Positions 52,130 through 64,000 of a DNA stretch of 64,000 nucleotides are shown here, in pieces. The DNA comes from Chamaea fasciata. Taxonomy: Eukaryota; Chordata; Aves; Passeriformes; Sylviidae. How positions within the stretch are numbered: the first letter of the stretch is position 1; each line of letters opens with the position of its first letter. Both the position numbers and the translations under genes were made by a program. The notes below the pieces were generated by a model. The model saw only the letters and a list, made by a program, of their open reading frames with translations, searched no databases and was not told the DNA's origin. The DNA lies in NCBI GenBank assembly GCA_029207755.1, contig JARCOQ010000004.1, positions 38,018,685 through 38,082,684 on the forward strand, given 5' to 3'.

Positions 52130-53467
52130 TGAGGCTAGTTATAGATGTAGTCAGTTAACCCAGGAATCCCTTTCTGCAGCACTTTTGAAGTAGAAGTAAG
52201 CCCACCAGGGCAAGATGCAGTGAAGTCCCTACAATGATCCCTCAGTGGGTCCTACTCCCCCTTCCTCTCCCACTCTCACTGAGGCACCAAAGGGTTTCCA
52301 GTGTATTTTTCAGTCAGCACTTCTCACCCATTGACGTGATCTGCACTTCCACACCTCTGCTGCTTTCCCATGGAGGTCACTCTTCCTCAGACTCCCTTTT
52401 CTGTGTCTTGAGCTACTGTCAAGCTATAGGAAGAAGGAAGACTACTATCTTGTTGCCTTTATTCTGGTTGTCTGAAAAACCAAATCCTCTCCTACACCTA
52501 CACTGTCCTTTATCATTGAAAAATTGGTTTCCTGGTTACAAAGGTAACCTTGCTGCTATATTTGTTTGAAACTTTGAGCTTTGCTATGTGATGTTCAAGT
52601 ACATTCAACCCTCACCTTCTGGGTTTTTTTCAATTTGCTTTTGTGACATTTTTTCATTTCCTTTCATGTAGAAAGGGATTACTACTCTGACAGCTCTTCT
52701 GTGATAACCCCTTGAGGCTGCACAAAACACTTCCTCACATAGATCAGACTGCTCCAAACAGTGCTGTTGTTGTTGCTGCTGTATACACAGACCAGTACCC
52801 ACTTACCGTGGAAGTCATGACAATGCATGCAGAATAAAGTGCCAGGACTAATGGTACAGAAATAAACTTTTCTCCTGCGGCTATATAGGCCACAAGGAAT
52901 AGGATCAAATCAACTGAACATTGAAGTGGCTCCTACCATCCAGCCTCCAATTTATTCTAAATAACCACTTCTTCTAATAAGACTTCTTTCAAAGAGCGAT
53001 AGAAAAGGATGCAAAATGGAAGGAGGAAAAAGTGGGCTGAAGACATCCAGAAAGTACTTTTAACAGCCTCTGAAACAAATTAAGATCCTTGTCTCTGGTT
53101 GTTTGACATGAACATCTTTCCTATATAGACAAGGTCTGCACAGAAGAACTTGTAGAGGTGAGGAAGATACAGATGACCCATCTAGATTAGAAACAATGAT
53201 GTGGTCATTGAGTTGTTTATTCGGCTTCATAACTTCCTGCCTTTTTTAATTGGCGGTCTCTCCAGGTCCTCCCAGGGTACCACCCACTCCTTCTCATGTC
53301 TGTGTACTGTATCTGAAGATGATTTGCCTCTGAAAACAGGGAGGAATTTGGCAGCAATTTTATTGGTGCATTACTTGCATAATATGTATATATACTTGCA
53401 TACTTGAGTTGCGTTCTGACTATTATCGTACTAGGGAACAGGACTGCAAAATGAGAATGTGTCATGG

Positions 53468-54305
53468 TGTTGGGGATTAGGTTTGCTCTTCTTCCTCTAA
53501 AGAATTTTTTCCCCATAAGTTACCAAGGAGGCCAAGTGTTGGGTACTTGAGAGTACTTAACCAAAACAAAGAAGAGGACAAAGTTGGAATGAAGAGATAA
53601 CGCGGGTAAAAGACAGAGCTTGAGGCAGCTGCGGGGCTGTTCTTTTTTCAGCTTTTGGGGAGAGAGGGAACAGCTGTTGCTGGCTGGAAGAGTTTCACTG
53701 TGGGCAAAGGGATCCAGTCCTGAGAAATCTACTATCACCGGTTCAGCCTGAACCCTGAGCTTTCTCTGCCACCGGCGGTAGCTGGGCCAGCCGTGCCTCA
53801 CCTTCGGCTTCTTCAGCACTGCTCCTGTTGCTACAGTGTGACCCTGCACCCCCTGCGCTGCCAGGACATCCTGCCACTGCCTGCGGGGACACCCTGCCAT
53901 CCCAGCTACCAGCCCAGGACTTTACCACTGTTTCAGCTTGATGCTCTGAGGATCCTGCAGGGACACTGAAACCAAACTTTCCTGGGTTTTGTGAAACAAA
54001 GCCCTCAAGGATCTTGGTACTGTTTTCTGTTATTAATGCTGTAGTTGTTTTTTTGTTTTGTTTTTTGTTGTTGTTTGGTTGGTTGGTTTTTTGTTTGTTT
54101 GCTTTGTAATACACACTAGTAAAGAACTGCTATTCCTATTTCCCAAACCTTTGCCTAAGAGCCTCTGATTGTAAATTTATAATTGAAATAGAAAAAAAAA
54201 AAAAAAGAGGGGGGGGGGGGCGCAGTTACACTCTCCATTCCAAAGGAAACACCAGTTGTTTTTCTTTTATTACCTGGCAGATACCCATCTTCCCAAACCA
54301 AGACA
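53468..54305 (+). mobile_element. Solo LTR, family A copy 1
   Basis: An 838-base LTR with termini TGTTGGGG...AAGACA, bounded by perfect 5-base target duplications catgg (53463-53467 and 54306-54310). It shares its whole length with the element at 61708-62492. The middle is GC-rich, the 3' third is (T/G)-rich, and near the end lies an A-run followed by twelve G (54209-54220). No viral genes are attached, so it is a solo LTR left by recombination between the two ends of a provirus. Reverse-strand frames of 99-126 codons here are not genes. Confidence 0.88.
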
Positions 54306-54310
54306 CATGG

Positions 54311-55507
54311 AACAAAAGAAATGAACATGTAGGCTCTACCTGCTATATAGCTTAATTTGCTCTTTACCTTCAGAATGTGTCTTGCTGTTCTCTGCCCTTT
54401 TCCTCCTTGAAATTACAGGATTGTTTGGGATTGCTTTTTTTTTTCCTGTTTTCAAAGTTTTGTAAATGTGTTTCTCTACATTCATAGACACTCTGCTAAA
54501 CAATCATTCATTTCTGTGTGATTGGCAGTTTCTCACAAAGCCATTTATAGACCTTTGTTAATTGGTCTTCTCCAGCTAGAACACATGGATTTCTCTATAG
54601 GCCATTATTATTTCCACTTATTACTTTGTTTTTAATCCCCAACACCAAACTAACTACCAAGGTCTTTAGGGAATTTTGTTAATCTTGCTTTTTCTTGTGG
54701 AAAATCTTGCTTGTTCCAAGAGCAATTAGCTTTTAGTGTTCTACCTACCTCTTCTCTTTCACTTGGTCTTCCTCCTAGATGCTATTCCATTGCATTATAG
54801 ACTCTTCTGCGTTCTTGGAGAGTACCTAGCACATCATTGTCACTGCACATCGTTGTCACTGCTGTAAGAAAAAGTCTTAATTTATTGCTTAGGAAATATC
54901 ATGCCATGTTATTTCCTGCAATTTCTACAAACATATGGTCACCTGAGTCTTAACCAGACAACCCACTAAAATTCAGAGGAAATACATAAAAGACAAATTA
55001 CATTTGTAGCAAGATCAGTCAGTCAAGTAAATGTTTTAGTATCATAACCATCTGCACTTGGTATCCAGACGCTACCCTTTAATACTTAACTTTTAAGTGT
55101 AGGGTATCCAAACAGAAAGATTTCTAAAAAATATCAATAGTTCTATAGGGTCATACCCTAATATTTCCTTTTTAATTTTATACAGATTTTTTTACAAATA
55201 AGATCCAAAAAACAGCTACTAACTGTTCTTCTTTAGTTGAAACAGCCTGTCAGAGGTAACTTAACTGAAGAACTTTAGCTTTGGTTTAGGAGGGTGTTGA
55301 GAGCCCTCAATTTACTTTGAACAGTAAAGCTTTGTTGTATTCAATGACTTGGATCATCCTTGCTGTGAACAGCCCAGGCTAATAACAATCAGTAACATCC
55401 CAACTCCTCATTCCCTCACTTGGTGCTATTCTTCTACAGGGATTCTCTTTTTTAAAAATTCATTGAAGAGCAACCTTTTCATGTGTCTGAGTAAATCAGA
55501 GTCAGTA
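54311..55507. other. Spacer, no gene recognised
   Basis: AT-rich. It contains a two-copy 16-base tandem repeat (54831-54862) and nothing else that could be identified. Confidence 0.35.
54831..54862. repeat. Two-copy 16-base tandem repeat
   Basis: acatcattgtcactgc followed directly by acatcgttgtcactgc; one mismatch. Confidence 0.85.
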
Positions 55508-55850
55508 GAATCATAGAATGGCTTTAATTGGAAGCAACATTAAAGATCATCTAAGTCCAACTCTCCTGCAATGGTCAGGGACACCTACTTCTCCAGGTTT
55601 CTCAAAGCTTGATCCAGGCCTTGAACACATTCAGGGATGAGGCATCTACAGCTTCTCTGGGCAACATGTGCCACTGTTTCATCATCCTCACCACAAAGAA
55701 TTTCTTCCCAACATCTAATCTAAACCTGCTCTCTTTCAGGTTATAACCATTACCCTTTGTCCTATCACTACGTGCCCTCTCCAGCTTTCTGCCGGCAGGG
55801 CCCCTTTAGGTATTGCAGCACCCTACCACCCCTCTAAAATCTTGTCAGCC
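55508..55850 (-). mobile_element. CR1 LINE, 3' fragment
   Basis: Starts 'aatcatagaatggctttaattggaagcaac', the reverse-complement CR1 end, then 'gaggcatctacagcttctctgggcaacatgtgccactg' and 'aagaatttcttcccaacatctaatctaaacctgctctc'. 5'-truncated. Confidence 0.92.
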
Positions 55851-58800
55851 TTCATAAGAAATCCAGCAAGTACTCCTCACCAGCTGGGCTACTTCCTAGA
55901 AATCTGCTCCTAACAGAAACATGAGTCCTTTTCGTGCTGTGTGCCCTGTTCCTGCCACTTAGCAGCTCGTGTCAGCTGGGCTGAAATGGCCCTACATGCT
56001 CAGCAGGTCAAGCTGGGCTCCTAGCAGACAGGAGCTCTGAAGCAGACTACAGCACTCTCCCAGTGCCTCTTATCATGCCATTTATAACTCCTTTTTCTTT
56101 TTTTCCCCTCCCCTGAGTTGCTTACACAGTTTAACTGTAATTGGAAAATACAGAAGGGATAGAGTGGAAATCCAGTAGGGAATTTCCTGTCTACCTCTGT
56201 TCACCCAGTCCTCACACATATACTGGTGAATTTTGTCTCAATTTTTCAGCAAAAGATTACTCACTTTTTGACTCTAACTTGTCCATACTCAAATTTGATG
56301 GAATTTGGGGACTGTTTGCCTGAGGCAAACTTCACCTTTCCAGGCACAAACACTTGATAATTTGAGGAAGAATGTGCTGGATAAGGACTCTAAATGATGA
56401 ACACATTGAGTCCAGGTTGGGTACATCTTATCCTTGTCACTGTGACTGATTAACTTTTCTTTTGTTCGAATTTTGGTTTGGGGAGAGAGGTTTTGAGATT
56501 TGTTTTGAGGGGAGATTGTGAGATTGGGCGGGGGGGGAGGGGCGGGACTCGGGTCTGTTTTGGGTTTGGACATATTTTGAAGGTTTTTTGGTTTTTTGCT
56601 TCTTTTAAGTGCCTGAGAATAGAAGAGAAAGAACTCCCAGAACAATTTCTTCTCTAACAAGTACAATACAGGCCTGGAAGCAGCGTGTACTAGTGTTGTT
56701 TTAGCACATTACATAGTAGAATACGTACTTTCTTTGCTGTTAAATATGTGCAATTTAATGAAATAAGTATTTTTAAAATATGATATTTTAAATGCCAATT
56801 GTAACACACGAAGATGCATCAAAATTCTTTCCCCTGACAAGGAAAATCCTTTCAAATCAATCTTAATCAGAGGAATATCAAAAGCATCAGACAGCCTTTA
56901 AAATATCTGGGCCATAACTTTCAAATATAGAATGTCACCTAATTAATATCAAGCAAGATACCTTTTTTTTCCAAAATATGACATAACATTTCTATCAGCA
57001 TCTAAGATTCAAAGTAGGTTAGATGTGGCTGAAACTTCATAGTAATTCCTGTTTTTTAAGCACTGGCTCCAATATGTGTTGGAGAAAGCAGCTGAAACTT
57101 TACTTGATTTTTATCAGTGTTTACTTATCAAGTCTATGATATCTGCAAAGCAAGAACTGAAAATTTTGCTGATTAGTTCTTGTCATCTGCAATATAAAAA
57201 TAGAAAGGAATTCACCTGCTCGTATTTTGGAACAAGAAATGATAAAGCAACAGCTGAGTAAGGGGAATGGTAAACACTCTCAGTATAATTGCTTTTAGAT
57301 TTTTGGATGTCAACAAGAGAAAACAAGAGAAAAAGTGTGCCTTTTCTTAATTACCTGGATTACTATAGTCTTTAAAACAGACTAAGACTTAGAAAATTGT
57401 GAGAACAACTCTTGCACAAAACCATCTTCTGTGCCTGGAATTCCAGCAAAGGCTTCGGACCAGATAACTGTCCATATTGTTATCATCAGCCTTGTTGCTC
57501 AAGACTTCACGAGTCTTATTCCACCATCCAGCTGAGGTTCCAGAATAAGTCACTTTCTCTCCTGTGTCTGTAGGATCTTCCATGGAATATTGCATCTTCC
57601 TATATTAAGATATTAAAAAGAAACTACATAGAAGTCCTCTTAGCCCGCTGTGCCTACTTGCTTTTTCAGATGAATAGGTGACATCAACACATTATTCTTT
57701 TGTGATGAAATTAATTAAGTTTTCCATTGATTATTGTAATCACAATACCACAGTATCTTGATCATAACATTGTGGACCTTCATGCAATCCTTCTAATGAT
57801 CATTAGCAGGTCTCTGGGAACAACTCAGCAGGATCTCAATGTCTTTTGCTGTGACACAGGGCAGAAAAAACATAAACAGTCATGCACAGGCTGGAGGGAG
57901 AAAGATTCTAACTTCAGCCAAGTACAAGAGAGTAAACGCAGAAGAACATTAAGTCCCAGTGACCTCTCCAGTCCCTGATCTTGAATTCCTGCTTATATCA
58001 CACTCATAGTCATACCTATCCTCCCATACCCACCAGAACCTCTCCAAGGATTAAAGGGAGTTCCAGGCCTCCTTTGCACTTCCCCAAAGGCCTCCTGCCA
58101 GCTATTTATCCCTGCCAGACCCCAATCTCCCCTTTCTGTTGGACACACAGAGATAGTCATTTTCCAGTGTTTCAAAGTCTCTACTGTGTCTCCTTGGGGA
58201 AGCTTTCCTGCACTGCCTGCCACCAGTTGACCAGACAGAAAACAATGGTGTTTAAACCAGTGCTAGAACCGAGTAACTAACTTTATTTTTCCTATACTGT
58301 AAAACTTTTAATGAAGGTGCAACACTGGTAAATATCTGGATAAATGGTAGCCTAGACAAGTTTAAATGAAGCAATAAAAATTGCTTGCAACTGTTCTCTC
58401 AACTGATTTACACTCACTGGCAGAAGGGTACAGTCTTCCATTTTAAACCTTAATATCATCATCCTTTAATCTCCTTCTCTGCTAAGTACCTGGGTGCTTA
58501 TCTTGATGCCCACTATCAAAACACATTTGATGTCCCATAAGATTATATTAACAATAATAAATCAGTCATCTTTCTCATTATGTAGTAGTTGGAACTTGAT
58601 TAGGAATAATTTTAGGTGTTGTTACTTCTCCCCTCGGGGAGCAAGCAAGCAAGTCTTGTTGACTGAAACATTAGTAAACAGGATTATGGTGAAACAAATC
58701 ACTGAAGTAAAAGAGCTAGGGTGTGAAGCCCAAAGCATTTAGAGAAACACATTAGTCATACCTTGGAAATTAATCAAGAATTTGGGGAAGGGGGGGCAGA

Positions 58801-60740
58801 AAGCTAGTGAGGTCAAAAGGTAGGCAGAACTAGCTGTAAATAACTTCCCTCAAGATAGCTGACTAACACAATGTGCATGACCTGAAACTTGTTTATTTGA
58901 ACCCTGTGATCCCAGGACACATTTCTGTTGGTTAAATATCTTGGAGCTTGAGGCAGATGCAAGAGTAGAAGGCCACTCCCTAGTTACTAACACAAAGCAA
59001 CCTGCTCTCCCACACCTCTCTACCCAGGGCTGGAACGAGGATGATCAAACAAAAAAACCCTTAACCTCTGAGAAATACATTCTCCTGTGACAGGTGGGAA
59101 TTTACATCCACCTTTTTGACACACCACATGTTTGGTACAGCCCAGGACTAAAAAGGAAAAGAAGGTGTGACAAATTGCTTTGGAATTTCTCATTATCTCA
59201 TTCTCGTTTAGTTTTCTCAGCATCTCTTTTTCATCTTCTTTTCCTTCTCTGCTCATCCGTTCTATGACCTTGACAATTTGTTGCTGGAAAAACATATTTT
59301 GGCAAAAACTGCAGAAAAAGTAGCACTGGGAACCAGTGAAACCACCCTGAATAAATGTGGAAAAAACCCTCAAGCCAAAACAAAAAGCATTGTTCTAGAA
59401 GGAAAGCCTTAAACGATTTCTAAAACAGTAGGATCTTATTATTTTATAATTCTTTTTCCAGTCAGCTTCTGGATAGTGGATATTCACACATTCCATCAAT
59501 GAGATTTACTCATCTGCAGATATTATCTATATTCTAACATGTTTTCTTTATAAATTTTAAGAAGATAAATACTAGAAGTGAGAACAAAGAGAAAATTATT
59601 TCACTGCATTAATAAACTTCTGAAATCCCAGTCCTAAAGCCAAGCTGTAATGCACACATCAAATTAAAATTCCTGTAGTGCTCTACGCACACCTCATGGC
59701 CTACCCCTGCTGCATCTTCAGTCACTTAAAATCAGTTTGGTGATGTCTGCCCCATTTCACAACTGATCTCAGAAGCTATCTAAAATTAAATGCTGAATGA
59801 AGGTGTTTCCAGCAACCTGGGGCAGATCTTTTCTTGCTGAGACCAGAATATGTCAAAACATCCCAGCTTCACTGTAGAGTGAAAAGGCTATTCATATAGT
59901 CAAAATTATGAAAAAAAAATTTAACAAGATGGGGATGAAGGCTGTACATAATTGCCAGCTGAAGTGAGAATAGTTAGTGAGTGAAGTTCACAGCAAGGTC
60001 ACTGCAAAACCATACTTTCAAAAAAACAGGCCTATCACTATCACAGTGCTTCCTTTCCATTACTATCATAGTTATGTACATTATTGGAAGGAAAGAAATC
60101 CTCCCTGATGCCCATTACTCTCTGGAAGGGGAAGAGAAAAATAAAGACTTAGCCATTTTTAGAGCTGATCCAAATTTCTTTCTGTAACTGTCACATATAA
60201 GGTATGTAAGTTTAATTGTCATTGTCTCCAAATAAAAATACCTATTTTTTCCAGAAGAAATGCCAAACTGACATTGTTCTATGTGAACTGTCGTTCATAT
60301 GTAATCTCAGTTGAATATATCCAAATATCAACTTGTAGAAGATTCAGTACAGCAAAAGTAATAAAGCCAACTATTAAAAAAAAAAAAAAAAAAAGATGTT
60401 TCAGACAGTAAACTGGTTCTTCAACAACATCAATTGCGAATTAACATTCATGGCAAGACTGCAACTTAGTTATTGTTATTTCAAGAGATTATATGAGAGA
60501 AATAATAGGTTAATATTTATACTGTAGGATAATTCAGTGAGCTGAGTCAGGATGAACATGATAAGGCATAAACAAGTCTTGACTAATTATCAGCTAGGTT
60601 AACATAACACTGTGTGCATGTGTGTTGTTTGCATTGAATGAAACTTACACTGTTAATAATGTGTCAGATCTGCAATACTGATTACTCATCTTTGCTTGCA
60701 GACAGACTGAAAGTACTTGCTGTCAAGGGTGTGAGCCCAG
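55851..60740. other. 4.9 kb without a recognised gene
   Basis: No repeat family or exon recognised. It includes a strongly G-rich stretch at 56526-56563. Frames such as 56289-56666, 57981-58280 and 59020-59373 lack motifs. Confidence 0.35.
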
Positions 60741-60988
60741 TCATAGAATCATAGAATATCCTGTACTGGAAGGCACCCATCGGGATCATTGAGGTCCAAT
60801 TCCTTATTCTGCACAGGAAATCCCAAGAATCATACCATGTGCCTTAGAGTATCGTCCAAACACTTCTGGAACTCAGATAGGCTTGGTGCTGCGACCACTT
60901 CCCTGGGGAACCTCTTCCAGTGCTCAGTAACCCTCTGGGTGAAACTCCTTTTCCTGATATCCAGTCCAAACCTCCCCTGACACAGTAC
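60741..60988 (-). mobile_element. CR1 LINE, short 3' fragment
   Basis: Starts with two terminal-repeat units, 'tcatagaatcatagaatatcctgtactggaaggcacc', and reaches 'ttcctgatatccagtccaaacctcccctgacaca'. A short, strongly 5'-truncated copy, apparently of a different CR1 subfamily from the one at 55508. Confidence 0.88.
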
Positions 60989-61702
60989 CCTTATGGATTA
61001 AATAGAGAATATTGTCATTCAGGGTAATGGTGGTTCAAATATTGCTGCTTGGTGAATGAATTTTCTTGAGTTTTTTAATAACTCTGTTCCCTTGTGTTAC
61101 AGTAGCTTCATCATCCTAAGAAACTAGCGCATAAACTAAAAAAGCATGTCTACAATTTAACTATTTTTAGCCCAGCATTACACCAGAAGAGCCCTGAGTT
61201 TCTCCTCAGTGCTTTCTGTGCAAGATTTGTAGAATAAAGGGCTTTGACAGCTCTGAGCCCACAGTTGCTCCTCCAGTTGTATTTTGTGGTGTTTATCCCA
61301 TAAAGGTCTGGGTTGACATACATCTGCATTCACATTTTTTTCAGTCTATAGCTGTGTCATCCTCTTCTGCAGTTACTAAGTTAAACCTAAGCCCCATATG
61401 CAGCATGCCCCTGGTCCCCCCAGTCACACCCTGGTGATAGGCCAGACACAGTTCCATTCCTGGCACCACTATTAACCAGGAACTACAACTGGACACAGAT
61501 CATTGCACTCACAATTTTAAAAATCCTTTCACTTAGCTTCCACTAACGGTTTGTGGAACCACAGAAACTGGTTAATACAATGGTTTTATATTATCTGTTT
61601 CAGGGAAAATAGCCACACTTTACAATATTGTTTCAAAACAACTGGAACGTTCTGTTTAATGGAATTCTGCACTGAATGAAGGCAGCAGACCCAAGGATCT
61701 TC
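60989..61702. other. Spacer, no feature seen
   Basis: No gene or repeat recognised between the CR1 tail and the second family A LTR. Confidence 0.35.
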
Positions 61703-61707
61703 ACAGA

Positions 61708-62492
61708 CGTTGGGGGTTAGGTTTGTTCCTTCTTTCTCTAAAGAATTTTTTCCCCATAAGTTACCAAGGAGACCAAGTGTTAGATACTTGAGAGTACTTA
61801 ACCAAAACAAAGAAGTGGACAAAATTTGAAGGGAGAGATTACCGCAGGTAAAGGACAGAGCTTGAGGCACCTGCGGGGCTGTTCTTTTTTCGGTGTTCGG
61901 AGAGAGAGAACAGCAGGGCTGTTGCTGACTAGAAGAGCTTCACTGTGGGCAAAAGAATCCAGTCCTGAAAAATCTACTATCACTGGTTCGGCCTGAATCC
62001 TGAGCCTTCTCTGCCACCCGGGGTAGCTGGGCCAGCCCTGCCTCACCTTCGGCTTCTTTGGCGCTGCTCCTCTTGCTACAGTGTGACCCGGCACCCCCTG
62101 CACTGCCGGGACACCCTGCCATCCCAGCTACCAGTCCAGGACTTTCCACTGTTTCAGCTTGGTGCTCTGAGGATCCTGCAGGGACACTGAAACCAAACTT
62201 CCCTGGGTTTTGTGAAACAAAGCCCTCAAGGTTCTTGGTACTGTTTTCTTTTGTTATTAATGCTGTAGTTTTGTTTGTTTGTTTGTTTTTCGGGGGTTTT
62301 TTTGTTGTTGTTTGCTTTGTAATACATACTAGTAAAGAACTGCTATTCCTATTCCCAAATCTTTGCCTAAGAGCCTCTGACTGTTAATTTATAATTTTAA
62401 AAAAAAAAAAAAATGGAGGTGGTTTACACTCTCCATTCCAAGACAAACTCCAGCTTTTACCTGGCAGATACGTGTCTTCCCAAACCAAAACA
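61708..62492 (+). mobile_element. Solo LTR, family A copy 2
   Basis: A 785-base partner of the LTR at 53468-54305, same orientation, alignable from 'gttgggggttaggtttg' to 'cttcccaaaccaaaaca'. The first base is C where copy 1 has T. The flanks (acaga before, aacag after) give only an imperfect, shifted duplication. By eye about nine in ten bases agree with copy 1. It lacks the extra segment of about 22-24 bases and the 12-G run of copy 1. No internal viral region is attached. Confidence 0.85.
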
Positions 62493-62497
62493 AACAG

Positions 62498-64000
62498 GGT
62501 GCCAGCATCAGTAGACATTCCTCTTCCTGACAGCGTTATAGATGTGAAAAAGAGTCAGATTCTTTAAAATGTTGGCATCTACAGATGCATTAGCAGTCTA
62601 AATGTTTTGAGACCCTCTAATTTATACCTGCAAAGCAAGAGGCTGAGGAATCAAAGATACCATTCCCAGGGCAGAGAGTTCTTGAATTGTGAGATCTGCC
62701 AGAATCAGATTTCAGTAAAAGAATTTTCCTTCCTTCTGCTGATGACTTGCACTTGGCTGAGGCAAGTCACAGTGAGAAGCAGAGGTGCTCTGGCTCCAAA
62801 GCTGCATCTCAGGAAACAGGTGACCAGTGCCTTCAGGTCCCCAGCTCTCAGATCACCTGCACACATGATCAGGCTAGAGTCTTGTTCAATCACTTTTACT
62901 GCATTTATATGGAAAAATTGTTAATCTAACAACTAGCAGAAGATGGCAAATAGTTCTTACCAAGCAGTGAGCTCTGTCTACTGTAAATTAGTTTGTTTTA
63001 AAGCAGTACAACTTTGCTTTGACTTTCAGTAGGAAAGCTTGGGATTAGAACAGGCTTCCAAAATATTTAGAACCTCACAGTCTACTTATACTGGTTGAAA
63101 ATGACCTCTGAAAACCCAAATTTTTGCTGTGCATGTATTCCAAAAGAAGGACTCCAAATTTACAAGTGGAAAGAAATTACTAAATAGGTTATGTTTCAAA
63201 TCTTGCAATTATTTTCACTGTAGAAAAAAATGCTGAAAAAATGTTTTCAGGCCTAATGTTTTGCTTTTTCAGAAGCATAACACGCACAGTCAGGAAAAAA
63301 AAAATTAAAAAAAAATCCAAAAACCCTCTGTTCAATTTTCAAATCAAAAGGATAGAGCTGTAGTAGCATGGGGAGATACTGTCTTTTTCTTCATTCTAAC
63401 CAGTACCCTTCACAGCAGGACTTCAGACTGCACAGCTGCAAAACCTCTTCCATAGAGGACGGCCTGTAGTATCATGAGTATACTTTATCCATGAAAATCA
63501 TCCACTAACCTTAGTGGGACAACTCATTCTCTAGGTGGATCTATATTCTCCAGTGTTTCCACAGTTTGTGTTAAAAATATCTGTTGAGGGAGAAATATTA
63601 TTAATGAATTATCAGCCTCAATTTACCTTCTATATTTGTTAAGCACAGCTGTGCTTAAAGACTTAGCCTTTCACTCTGCTTATGGATAATGCATGTCCAG
63701 GAGTGTAAAATGCAGAAGGACAGCTTTCTACAGAAGAAAGATAGAAGGGGAAGGGGAAAACTCTAATTCTTGTAGAAAAGGAAATAACACGGATCTTAGC
63801 TAGTAATTTAATGAGAAGTTTTGTCCTTTTTGCTGTAAAGTTTCCTCATGCCATTATTTTCACTTTTATCCAGATCAATTTAATGACAAGATCATAATTT
63901 TAAATTCCTAACATCCAGATCAGTTCAGTCTGGACAGCTGTAATATCTTGACACATGTATTTGTTTCAAAATTAACAGAAGAGATAACATAGGAACATTG
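62498..64000. other. Right end of window, no gene recognised
   Basis: AT-rich with short A runs (about 63296-63316). The plus-strand frame 62607-62924 and the overlapping minus-strand frame 62705-62893 have no recognisable domain. Confidence 0.35.

Larger units (their letters stand above)
41216..53467. other. 12 kb without a recognised gene
   Basis: AT-rich DNA with two long poly-A tracts (44928-44973 and 52087-52127). No CR1 or LTR was recognised and no convincing exon. The longest open frames (44028-44426, 45087-45419 and 45587-45952 on minus, 52234-52569 on plus) were read through and show no supported domain. Confidence 0.35.

Noticed and set aside
52605..52802. Minus-strand frame with a short glutamine run
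   Set aside because: Encoded by a small CAG/CAA microsatellite, with no surrounding conserved protein features.
53520..54114. Overlapping minus-strand frames of 123-126 codons
   Set aside because: They lie wholly inside the solo LTR and recur, altered, in its partner at 61798-62149, as expected for repeat-derived open frames.
53468..62492. One full-length provirus bounded by the two family A LTRs
   Set aside because: The flanking duplications differ, and the DNA between them contains CR1 tails and ordinary AT-rich sequence with no gag, pol or env traces.
1..64000. CRISPR arrays, operons, riboswitches, rRNA or tRNA genes
   Set aside because: No regularly spaced repeats, ribosome-binding-site-led gene strings or cloverleaf-like conserved boxes were seen. 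The window is vertebrate nuclear DNA.

Overview
The window is vertebrate and almost certainly avian. It carries at least ten CR1 LINE copies, several still ending in the tandem ATTCTATGAT-type 3' end that bird CR1 elements have. It also holds several avian-type endogenous-retrovirus LTRs. The sequence is AT-rich and gene-poor, and none of the open frames longer than 100 codons looks like an intact gene. The host order cannot be fixed by eye, although the young-looking LTRs would suit a songbird. Only one host gene is recognisable, the 5' part of a transmembrane channel-like gene (best fit TMC2) on the minus strand. Four coding exons join in consistent phase: 26703-26736 (start codon), 18458-18520, 17944-18313 and 11610-11750. 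They encode about 203 residues of the cytoplasmic N-terminus: a short acidic start, an Arg-rich then Lys-rich low-complexity stretch, and the conserved block ending KKKLIATLRNKPWKMKKK. The membrane-spanning exons are not in the window, so the gene must continue past position 1 with an intron of at least 11.6 kb. Layout by region: 1-11609 is intron 4, filled with four CR1 copies, two of them with broken reverse-transcriptase frames. 11610-26871 holds the exons, with a CR1 copy and a solo LTR (14571-15120) in intron 3. 26872-32450 is upstream non-coding DNA with a small GC-rich patch (30130-30345) and AT-rich microsatellites. 32450-41215 is a retroelement cluster: three forward CR1 copies and a decayed endogenous retrovirus. 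41216-53467 holds no recognisable gene but has two long poly-A tracts. 53468-64000 carries two copies of one solo-LTR family in the same orientation, 8.2 kb apart, plus two short CR1 tails. TMC2 and TMC1 are pore components of the hair-cell mechanotransduction channel in the inner ear. The charged N-terminus seen here is the least conserved part of the protein. The other features are retrotransposon debris and do not form a pathway with it. No CRISPR array, tRNA or rRNA gene, operon or other prokaryotic feature was seen.
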